Source: Mucilaginibacter boryungensis | GTDB lineage: Bacteria > Bacteroidota > Bacteroidia > Sphingobacteriales > Sphingobacteriaceae | Length of the DNA: 64,000 nt | Assembly: GCF_015221995.1 (NCBI RefSeq) | Contig: NZ_JADFFM010000002.1 | Location: 186,001-250,000 of the forward strand | Reading direction: 5' to 3' | Shown here: one piece after another, positions 28,586-34,975 of the stretch | How positions within the stretch are numbered: position 1 is the first letter of the stretch | Layout: each line of letters opens with the position of its first letter | The notes under the pieces: generated by a model | Database searches by the model: none | What the model was told of the DNA's origin: nothing | Seen by the model: the letters and a program-made list of their open reading frames with translations, nothing else | Translations under genes and position numbers: made by a program

Positions 28586-29275
28586 ATGCAAAAAATATTA
28601 CTATACACGCTATTGATATTTATAGCTTTTACAGATAAGGGTTACGCCCAGTATACTCGCAGTATATTCGGTAACCAGCGCATGAATGGCAGGGTGGCAT
28701 CTGTAACCAATATTACCTTTAATAAAAGCAATATCCCTAATGCCGATTCGAGCGTAAGTATTATTAATTATAATCGGGATGGAGAGGCGATTAATCAAAC
28801 AGTTACCTTTTTTCGAAAGCGTGAAATAAACCCGCACTTAAAAAAAGAATTCGTGGAATCTGTCTTTATACGCACTTACGACAAGTATAAAAATTTAATT
28901 ATAAGCTTTTACCGGGGGCGGACAAAAGTTGTGATAACGCACGATGTGAAAGGCCGTATTGTAAACTACACAGAATACAATCCTAACGGAAAAATCGAGG
29001 TTGAAATGGTGAGCAAATACAAAAACACAGTCCAATCACAAACTAAATTTTATGATGGCCATAATTCTTTGGTTAACAAGATAAAATATGAGTATGATAC
29101 TGCAGGTAATGAACTGAAAGAAAGCAGTTACAACCCTAATGGCACCTTAGCTTATATTTATTACAATATATATAGTGACCCCGACGCCAAAGGCAATTGG
29201 ACTAAATGTACGCGGCTGGATGCCAACAAAAATGTGCTCAATGTATCTGGCAGGCAATTAACTTATTGGGAATAG
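28586..29275 (+). CDS. Secreted protein with YD/RHS-like repeats
   Basis: 229 aa with a signal peptide (MQKILLYTLLIFIAF ... GYAQ). The mature part contains tyrosine-Asp-rich beta repeats resembling degenerate YD repeats: THDVKGRIVNYTEYNPNGKI, and KYEYDTAGNELKESSYNPNG with YEYDTAGN close to the RHS consensus. Proteins of this type are common and uncharacterised in Bacteroidota. No toxin or immunity partner is adjacent. Confidence 0.68.
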   Translation: MQKILLYTLLIFIAFTDKGYAQYTRSIFGNQRMNGRVASVTNITFNKSNIPNADSSVSIINYNRDGEAINQTVTFFRKREINPHLKKEFVESVFIRTYDKYKNLIISFYRGRTKVVITHDVKGRIVNYTEYNPNGKIEVEMVSKYKNTVQSQTKFYDGHNSLVNKIKYEYDTAGNELKESSYNPNGTLAYIYYNIYSDPDAKGNWTKCTRLDANKNVLNVSGRQLTYWE

Positions 29276-29400
29276 CAGGCGTAAATGTCCTTGTTGAAAT
29301 CTTTTGAAAATATTTTCAATCCGCTATTGAATATTAAACTTAAAATCCTGATATTTGCAAACTCTTTTGAGAAAAGGAATACAACTAAAAAGAAATTGTC

Positions 29401-29634
29401 ATGTCAAGAATATGTGATTTAACAGGGAAATCGGCACTTACCGGTAATAGCGTTTCAAATTCGAACCGCAAAACCAAACGCAGATTTAATCCAAATTTAC
29501 AACTGAAAAAGTTTTATATCCCTGAAGAGGATAAATGGATCACACTGAAAGTGTCTACTTCGGCTGTTAAAACCATTACCAAAAACGGCATCACTGCCTG
29601 CATTAACAAATTTGTAAAAACAGGAAAAATATAA
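29401..29634 (+). CDS. rpmB: 50S ribosomal protein L28
   Basis: 77 aa. [21 protein letters not shown] is the usual L28 opening, with [18 protein letters not shown] next. It is the first gene of the L28-L33-DUF4295 set that is conserved in Bacteroidota upstream of ftsY. Only one Cys remains near the start of what is a zinc site in some L28 forms. Confidence 0.95.
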   Translation: MSRICDLTGKSALTGNSVSNSNRKTKRRFNPNLQLKKFYIPEEDKWITLKVSTSAVKTITKNGITACINKFVKTGKI

Positions 29635-29643
29635 TTCAAGTAT

Positions 29644-29722
29644 TGAGTGGTGAGTCAGTAGTTGTGAGTATCCTGGTGATGCTCAAACTTAAAGCTCAAA
29701 ACCCATAACTTACAATTCATAA
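29644..29722. repeat. 7-bp word array between rpmB and rpmG
   Basis: The left block on a 7-base step is TGAGTGG, TGAGTCA, GTAGTTG, TGAGTAT. The right block is GCTCAAA, CTTAAAG, CTCAAAA, CCCATAA, CTTACAA, TTCATAA, which carries the reverse words. It ends 5 bases before the rpmG ATG. Confidence 0.7.
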
Positions 29723-29727
29723 ACAAG

Positions 29728-29910
29728 ATGGCAAAAAAAGGCAACAGGGTTCAGGTAATATTAGAGTGCACCGAGCATAAAGAAAGCGGTATGCCGGGTA
29801 TGTCTCGTTACATTACCACCAAGAACAAGAAAAACACCACTGAAAGGTTAGAAATGAAAAAATTCAATCCGGTGTTAAGAAAAGTAACCGTTCATAAAGA
29901 AATTAAGTAA
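29728..29910 (+). CDS. rpmG: 50S ribosomal protein L33
   Basis: 60 aa. [20 protein letters not shown] and [20 protein letters not shown] are L33 signatures. Only one Cys is present, so this is the zinc-free (C-minus) form. It lies between rpmB and the DUF4295 gene and is separated from each by a 7-bp word array rather than by a tight operon junction. Confidence 0.95.
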   Translation: MAKKGNRVQVILECTEHKESGMPGMSRYITTKNKKNTTERLEMKKFNPVLRKVTVHKEIK

Positions 29911-29924
29911 TAAGTACTCGGTTG

Positions 29925-29983
29925 TGAGTAGTGAGTGATGAGTTTTTGAACTCAAAACCCAAAACTCAAAACTTATAAAACTA
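29925..29983. repeat. 7-bp word array between rpmG and DUF4295 gene
   Basis: Three units TGAGTAG, TGAGTGA, TGAGTTT (29925-29945) face AACTCAA, AACCCAA, AACTCAA, AACTTAT and AAAACTA (29949-29983). The two blocks can pair through GAGTT-TTTG-AACTC at the centre. It ends 6 bases before the next ATG. Confidence 0.75.
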
Positions 29984-29989
29984 AAAGAA

Positions 29990-30145
29990 ATGGCAAAGAA
30001 AGTAGTTGCAACCCTGAAAACAGGTAAAGGCAAAGAATTCTCAAAAGTAATTACTATGGTTAAGTCACCTAAAACCGGTGCTTATTCATTTAAAGAAGCA
30101 ATTGTTCCTAACGAAGCCGTTAAGGATGTGATTGCTAAAAACTAA
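29990..30145 (+). CDS. DUF4295 ribosomal protein (Bacteroidota-specific)
   Basis: 51 aa, basic, translated by eye: it starts MAKKVVATLKTGKGKEFSKV and ends AVKDVIAKN. This is the DUF4295 family, always found after rpmG in Bacteroidota. As I recall, it was identified as a ribosomal protein (bL38) in the Flavobacterium johnsoniae ribosome structure. A terminator follows 20 bases after the stop. Confidence 0.88.
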   Translation: MAKKVVATLKTGKGKEFSKVITMVKSPKTGAYSFKEAIVPNEAVKDVIAKN

Positions 30146-30165
30146 TTACTACTATAAAAAATACC

Positions 30166-30200
30166 AAAAGCCGTCTTGTATTCGCGAGAGGGCTTTTTTT
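30166..30200 (+). terminator. Rho-independent terminator of the rpmB-rpmG-DUF4295 unit
   Basis: AAAAGCCGTCT and AGAGGGCTTTT pair with one mismatch around a 10-base loop and run into seven T's. Confidence 0.88.
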
Positions 30201-30301
30201 GTTAATGGTCTTGACCATGATTAAACGGATTTAAGTATCTACACGATTGTGTAAAAATCAATTCCGTAAAACGATCAGGGAAATCATCGTCGAGTATTAA
30301 T

Positions 30302-30341
30302 CTGCATATTTGCACATCCATAGATTCGCATATTCACATGG
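30302..30341. repeat. 8-bp word array ending on the ftsY start codon
   Basis: CTGCATAT, TTGCACAT, CCATAGAT, TCGCATAT and TCACATGG lie in an unbroken 8-base register. Three fit NYGCAYAT exactly. The ATG of ftsY (30338-30340) is bases 5-7 of the last unit. Confidence 0.75.
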
Positions 30342-31300
30342 GCTTATTTGATTTTTTTAAGAAAAAGGAAACTACCCCGCAGCAGCAGCAGGCGCTGGAT
30401 ACCGGTTTGGAAAAAACCAAGGATAACCTGTTCAGCAAGTTAACCAAGGCGGTAGCCGGTAAATCTACTGTCGATGATGACGTACTGGATGAGCTGGAAG
30501 AGATTTTGGTAACATCCGACGTTGGCGTTAAAACCACCCTTAAAATTATTGAGCGTATACAAGCCCGTGTAGCCCGCGATAAATACATCGGCACATCCGA
30601 ACTGAACGGCATACTGCGCGATGAGATACAGCAACTGCTGGCCGAAAATAACAGTAACGATTTCCAGAGCTTTGAATATGGCAACCATAAGCCTTATGTA
30701 ATTATGGTGGTGGGCGTAAATGGCGTGGGTAAAACCACCACCATTGGCAAACTGGCCCATCAGCTAAAACAAGCAGGCAACCAGGTGGTATTAGGGGCTG
30801 CCGATACCTTCCGTGCGGCGGCAGTGGATCAGCTGATACTTTGGGGCGAACGTGTTAAAGTACGTGTAGTGGCCCAGGCAATGGGCTCGGATCCGGCCTC
30901 GGTAGCTTTTGATACTTTGAAATCTGCTGTCTCTAATGGTGATGATGTGGCAATTATAGATACTGCCGGTCGTTTACATAATAAAGTTGGCCTGATGAAC
31001 GAGCTGACTAAAATTAAAAACGTAATGCAAAAGGTTGTGCCTGGCGCTCCGCACGAGATTTTACTGGTGCTGGATGCCTCGACCGGGCAAAACGCCATTG
31101 AACAATGCAAGCAATTTACCGAAGCTACCAACGTTAATGCCCTGGCCCTAACCAAGCTGGACGGCACTGCCAAAGGCGGCGTGGTAATAGGCATATCCGA
31201 TCAGTTTAAGATACCGGTAAAATATATTGGTGTAGGTGAAAGTATGGACGATTTGCAGCTTTTCGATAGGAAGGCATTTGTAGAATCACTTTTTAAGTGA
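30338..31300 (+). CDS. ftsY: Signal recognition particle receptor FtsY
   Basis: 320 aa. A short charged N-terminus (MGLFDFFKKKETTPQQQQ) is followed by the NG domain. The helical N domain is residues 15-95. The G domain has the P-loop VVGVNGVGKTTTIGKLA, LGAADTFRAAAVDQL, IIDTAGRLHNKVGLM and LTKLDGTAKGG. It targets ribosome-SRP complexes to the membrane. The long acidic A domain of E. coli FtsY is absent, as is usual in this phylum. The stop codon is inside a perfect palindrome (31282-31304). Confidence 0.95.
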   Translation: MGLFDFFKKKETTPQQQQALDTGLEKTKDNLFSKLTKAVAGKSTVDDDVLDELEEILVTSDVGVKTTLKIIERIQARVARDKYIGTSELNGILRDEIQQLLAENNSNDFQSFEYGNHKPYVIMVVGVNGVGKTTTIGKLAHQLKQAGNQVVLGAADTFRAAAVDQLILWGERVKVRVVAQAMGSDPASVAFDTLKSAVSNGDDVAIIDTAGRLHNKVGLMNELTKIKNVMQKVVPGAPHEILLVLDASTGQNAIEQCKQFTEATNVNALALTKLDGTAKGGVVIGISDQFKIPVKYIGVGESMDDLQLFDRKAFVESLFK

Positions 31301-31340
31301 TTCTGATTTCACCGATTAAGAATTGATTTCACCGATTAAA
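31282..31340. repeat. Palindrome plus two GATTTCACC word units, left flank of the GxxExxY gene
   Basis: AGAATCACTT and AAGTGATTCT (31282-31291, 31295-31304) are exact inverted repeats across the ftsY stop codon. Two 20-base units follow: GATTTCACCGATTAA at 31305 and again at 31325. The second ends one base before the ATG of the next gene (31342). Confidence 0.85.
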
Positions 31341-31341
31341 A

Positions 31342-31716
31342 ATGGCGAGCGTTGAACAAGATGAATTAACCCATAGAATAATAGGTTGTTGTTATGCTGT
31401 TCATACTGCTTTAGGGCCTGGATTTATCGAGAAAATATACGCGAAAGCCTTACAAATTCAATTGAGAAAAGAAGGTTTAAAATACGAGGCAGAGAAAGAG
31501 TTTAATGTATTTTTCAATGAAGAATTTGTAGGCAAATTTAGATGTGACCTATTTGTTGACAATAAAGTAATTGTAGAATTAAAATCCGTAACGGGATATA
31601 TCCCGAAGCTTTTTGAAAATCAGTTATTGTCTTATTTAAAAGCAAGTAAAATACAAACAGGATTACTTATAAACTTTGGCAATGCAAGTTGCGAGGTTAA
31701 AAGGGTATCCAAATAG
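31342..31716 (+). CDS. GxxExxY protein, PD-(D/E)XK nuclease-like
   Basis: 124 aa. The family motif GxxExxY is G27-F-I-E30-K-I-Y33. A PD-(D/E)XK-type core is visible as D69 (KFRCDLFVDN), E79-L-K81 (VIVELKSV) and Q94 (FENQLLSYL), with the family ending GLLINFGNASCEVKRV. This fits PDDEXK_3/GxxExxY proteins, which are widespread, often multi-copy and functionally unassigned. The gene sits between ftsY and rimO and is flanked by inverted word repeats on both sides. That suggests insertion as a unit. The nuclease activity is inferred from the motif only. Confidence 0.88.
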   Translation: MASVEQDELTHRIIGCCYAVHTALGPGFIEKIYAKALQIQLRKEGLKYEAEKEFNVFFNEEFVGKFRCDLFVDNKVIVELKSVTGYIPKLFENQLLSYLKASKIQTGLLINFGNASCEVKRVSK

Positions 31717-31723
31717 TTATATA

Positions 31724-33076
31724 ATGAGGACGAAAGAATCGGTGAAATCGGGTTTAAAATCTGTGAAATCAAACGAGGCGAAGCCTCGTGTCAATGTAGT
31801 GACCCTTGGCTGTTCTAAAAACACTTACGATTCGGAAGTGCTGATGGGGCAGTTAAAAGGCAACGCTTTTGATGTAGTGCACGAGGCAGATAAAGTGGGT
31901 AAGAACGATATCATTGTTATTAACACCTGCGGATTTATTGATAACGCCAAGCAGGAATCTATCGATACCATACTGCAATACAGCGAACTGAAGGAGCAAG
32001 GCAAGGTAGGCAAGGTAATTGTTACCGGCTGCCTTTCTGAACGCTATAAACCTGAATTGGAAGCCGAAATTGGCAACGTCGATTCATGGTTTGGTACAAA
32101 TGACCTGCCTAATCTTCTGACTTCAATTGGCGCCAACTACCGTCACGAACTGATTGGTGAGCGCATGCTGACCACCCCATCGCATTTTGCTTATTTTAAA
32201 ATTGCCGAGGGCTGTAACCGCCCATGCTCATTTTGCGCTATTCCGTTAATGCGCGGCAAGCACCTGAGCACCCCCATGGAGGATTTAGTACGCAACGCGG
32301 AATCTTTAGCTAAAAACGGCACGAAGGAGCTGATACTAATTGCGCAGGACCTGACCTATTACGGTCTTGATCTATATGGCAAACGTAATTTGGATGAATT
32401 GCTGCGCCGCCTGAGCGATGTTAACGGTATTGAATGGATCCGCCTGCAATATGCTTACCCTTCAGGTTTCCCCATGGAGATATTGGATGTAATGAACGAG
32501 CGCGATAATATCTGCAAATACATGGATATGCCGCTGCAGCACATTACCGATAATATGCTATCGTCTATGCGCCGTGGTATTACCAAGCAAAAAACCATTG
32601 ATATTGTAAACAAGATACGTGATAAGGTGCCGGGTATTGCCATGCGTACCACACTGATCACCGGTTACCCTGGCGAAACTCAGCAGGATTTTGAAGAAAT
32701 GGCGCAATGGGTTGAAGATACTAAGTTCGACCGCCTGGGTTGCTTTACCTATTCGCACGAGGAAAAAACCCATGCCCATAGCCTCGTTGATGATGTACCT
32801 GAGGAAGTAAAACAGGAACGCGCCGATGCTATTATGGAAATTCAGCAGGGTATTTCTTTTGATAAGAACCAGGAAAAGATCGGTCAGACGTTTAAAGTGC
32901 TGATAGATAAAAAAGATGGCGACTTTTTTATAGGCCGCACCCAATACGATTCGCCTGAAGTAGATAACGAGGTATTAATTGACGCCACGGTTAACTATGC
33001 CACCATCGGCAGCTTTGTGAATGTAAAAATTGACAACGCTGAAGATTTTGATCTGTACGGGGATATTGTGAAGTAA
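31724..33076 (+). CDS. rimO: Ribosomal protein S12 methylthiotransferase RimO
   Basis: 450 aa from ATG 31724; the frame is open further up but overlaps the GxxExxY gene. RimO adds a methylthio group to an aspartate of ribosomal protein S12. The UPF0004 domain has auxiliary cluster Cys C30, C69 and C103. The radical SAM cluster is C164, C168 and C171 (AEGCNRPCSFCAIP). A C-terminal TRAM domain ends at DLYGDIVK. Residues 4-20 (KESVKSGLKSVKSNEAK) are encoded by repeat words and a hairpin, so this N-terminal extension is likely recent. Confidence 0.94.
   Translation: MRTKESVKSGLKSVKSNEAKPRVNVVTLGCSKNTYDSEVLMGQLKGNAFDVVHEADKVGKNDIIVINTCGFIDNAKQESIDTILQYSELKEQGKVGKVIVTGCLSERYKPELEAEIGNVDSWFGTNDLPNLLTSIGANYRHELIGERMLTTPSHFAYFKIAEGCNRPCSFCAIPLMRGKHLSTPMEDLVRNAESLAKNGTKELILIAQDLTYYGLDLYGKRNLDELLRRLSDVNGIEWIRLQYAYPSGFPMEILDVMNERDNICKYMDMPLQHITDNMLSSMRRGITKQKTIDIVNKIRDKVPGIAMRTTLITGYPGETQQDFEEMAQWVEDTKFDRLGCFTYSHEEKTHAHSLVDDVPEEVKQERADAIMEIQQGISFDKNQEKIGQTFKVLIDKKDGDFFIGRTQYDSPEVDNEVLIDATVNYATIGSFVNVKIDNAEDFDLYGDIVK
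31737..31789. repeat. Right flank word repeats and hairpin, inside rimO codons
   Basis: AATCGGTGAAATC (31737-31749) is the exact reverse complement of the left-flank word GATTTCACCGATT. A related copy, ATCTGTGAAATC, lies at 31759-31770. ACGAGGC-GAA-GCCTCGT (31773-31789) is a perfect 7-bp hairpin. All lie within the first 22 codons of rimO. Confidence 0.85.
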
Positions 33077-33088
33077 TTCACAACCCCA

Positions 33089-33197
33089 TTGTCATTCCGA
33101 CCAGCGGGAGAAATCTTCCAAATGCAGCCGGCTGCGCGTAGAAGATTTCTCCTCACTCCTTCCCCACAGTCACACGCGGGTTCGTTCGAAATGACAA
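33089..33197. repeat. GTCATTTCGA-type palindromic element, longest copy
   Basis: The outer arms are TTGTCATTCCGA and TCGAAATGACAA, and the inner arms GGGAGAAATCTTC and GAAGATTTCTCC. Between the inner arms is the perfect palindrome GCAGCCGGCTGC. It follows rimO by 12 bases and has about 25 extra bases between the right-hand arms compared with the other copies. Confidence 0.8.
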
Positions 33198-33269
33198 TAC
33201 ACCATTATCGCTATCATATCATTATCTACAAATTGTAAAATATTGGCGATTGCCGGATGCCAATGTTTG

Positions 33270-33352
33270 AATTCGCATTTTAAAATCTAAATTCGATGTT
33301 TATAAGCGGGTTCTGGTCTAATTCCGAACCTGAACTTTCGCAATTCGCATTT
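33270..33352. repeat. Direct repeat AATTCGCATTT before bshC
   Basis: AATTCGCATTT occurs exactly at 33270-33280 and 33342-33352, with related words (TTCGCAAT, TAAATTCG) around both. It resembles the other short-word arrays but is too degenerate to give a firm period. It ends 6 bases before the chosen bshC ATG. Confidence 0.45.
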
Positions 33353-33358
33353 ACGATT

Positions 33359-34960
33359 ATGGAATCAAGTTGTATAAGCTATAAAAACACCGGGTATTTC
33401 TCGCCAACAGTGATCAATTACCTGGAGGATGCCCCGAACCTTAAATCATTTTATAGCTATCGCCCCACACTTGAAGGTTTCGCCGAACAGTTCAATCACA
33501 AAAGAGTAATTGCCGATCGTGCGCTGTTAGCTACAGTTTTAACAGAACAATATACCAGCATTCACGAAAGTGAAACCTTTAGCCTAAAAAGTGTTCATGA
33601 TAATATCAAGCTTTTAAAGTCCCATAATACTTTTACCGTTACAACCGGCCACCAGCTCAATATTTTTGCCGGGCCGCTGTACTTTATATATAAAATTGTT
33701 ACTGCTATTAAATTAAGCCGACAGTTAAAAGAGGCTTTCCCCGATAAAAACTTTGTGCCTGTTTACTGGATGGCCTCGGAAGACCATGATTTTGCCGAAA
33801 TAAATTACACCAATATTGGCGGTAAAAAAGTGCACTGGTGGTACGAAGCCAGCGGCGCTACAGGCCGAATCAATCCCGATACCATGCGCCAGGCGCTGAA
33901 TCAATACAAAGGCGTATTAGGTATGGAAGCCCATGGCCCGGAACTGGCCCAGCTGGTGGAAACTGCCTATACTAAGTTTCACAAATTAGCGGATGCTACC
34001 CGTTACCTGGTTAACGCATTATTTGGCCAGTATGGGTTAGTGATTATTGATGCTGATGATACCCGCCTGAAAAAGCACTTCGCCCCTATTATGGAGCAGG
34101 ATATTATCGGGCAAAACAGTTTCAAAAACATTAGCGAAACCAACAAACTGCTGGCCGCTATTGATGTGCACATACAGGTTAACCCACGCGAGATCAATTT
34201 CTTTTACCTAAAAGATAACCTGCGCGAACGTTTGGTTTTTGAGGATAACACGTACAGCGTTTTAAATACAGAAATTACTTTCACCGAAGCGGAACTGAAA
34301 GCCGAAATAGCTGAACACCCCGAGCGGTTTAGTCCGAACGTAGTGATGCGCCCGCTTTACCAGGAGTGCATTTTACCAAACATAGCTTATGTGGGCGGTG
34401 GTGCCGAAGTAGTTTACTGGCTGGAACTGAAATCCAATTTCGACCATTATAAAGTTGATTTCCCTATCCTTATCCTGCGCAATTCAGGCCTGATCATCCC
34501 TAAAGAATACACCCCTAAAATTGCCCGCATGGGACTTACGGCAGCAGACTTTTTTAAGCCAGCTGACGAGGTAAAGAAGAATTGGGTTAAAGCCAATACC
34601 AATAATAATTTAAGCCTCCAAAATGAATGGGCACAACTGGAAGCCCTGTTTGAAAACATTAAACAACAGGCCGCCAAAATAGACCCAACCCTTGCCCCCT
34701 CGGCTGCGGCCGTACAAGCCCGTTTAAAGCACGCTTTAGATAATCTGGAGAAGAAGTTAGTTCGCGCTGAAAAACGCAACTACAGCACCCGTTTAGAGCA
34801 AATAGACCATATTAAAGCCGACCTGTTCCCTAAAGACAGTCTGCAGGAGCGCACCGAGAACTTTGGCCTGTTTTACGTAAAGTGGGGCCAATCCTTTATT
34901 GATGAACTGATACGCCATTTTCAACCTTTGGCTTTTGAATTTACGGTATTGGCAGAGTAA
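33359..34960 (+). CDS. bshC: Bacillithiol biosynthesis cysteine-adding enzyme BshC
   Basis: 533 aa from ATG 33359, matching family length. The ATG at 33296 would add 21 residues encoded by repeat-like DNA and is rejected. BshC joins cysteine to GlcN-malate in the last step of bacillithiol synthesis. Signatures are FTVTTGHQLNIFAGPLYFIYKI cut here to TTGHQLNIFAGPLYFIYK, VPVYWMASEDHDFAE, and VMRPLYQECILPNIAYVGG. A coiled coil lies near the C-terminus (about 440-490). The other bsh genes are not in the window. A TonB-dependent receptor gene follows after 15 bp. Confidence 0.93.
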   Translation: MESSCISYKNTGYFSPTVINYLEDAPNLKSFYSYRPTLEGFAEQFNHKRVIADRALLATVLTEQYTSIHESETFSLKSVHDNIKLLKSHNTFTVTTGHQLNIFAGPLYFIYKIVTAIKLSRQLKEAFPDKNFVPVYWMASEDHDFAEINYTNIGGKKVHWWYEASGATGRINPDTMRQALNQYKGVLGMEAHGPELAQLVETAYTKFHKLADATRYLVNALFGQYGLVIIDADDTRLKKHFAPIMEQDIIGQNSFKNISETNKLLAAIDVHIQVNPREINFFYLKDNLRERLVFEDNTYSVLNTEITFTEAELKAEIAEHPERFSPNVVMRPLYQECILPNIAYVGGGAEVVYWLELKSNFDHYKVDFPILILRNSGLIIPKEYTPKIARMGLTAADFFKPADEVKKNWVKANTNNNLSLQNEWAQLEALFENIKQQAAKIDPTLAPSAAAVQARLKHALDNLEKKLVRAEKRNYSTRLEQIDHIKADLFPKDSLQERTENFGLFYVKWGQSFIDELIRHFQPLAFEFTVLAE

Positions 34961-34975
34961 CGGGCAGTAATTACA

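Noticed and set aside
33296..33358. Upstream ATG 33296 for bshC
   Set aside because: The extension is encoded by repeat-like AATTCGCATTT sequence, and the family start fits ATG 33359.
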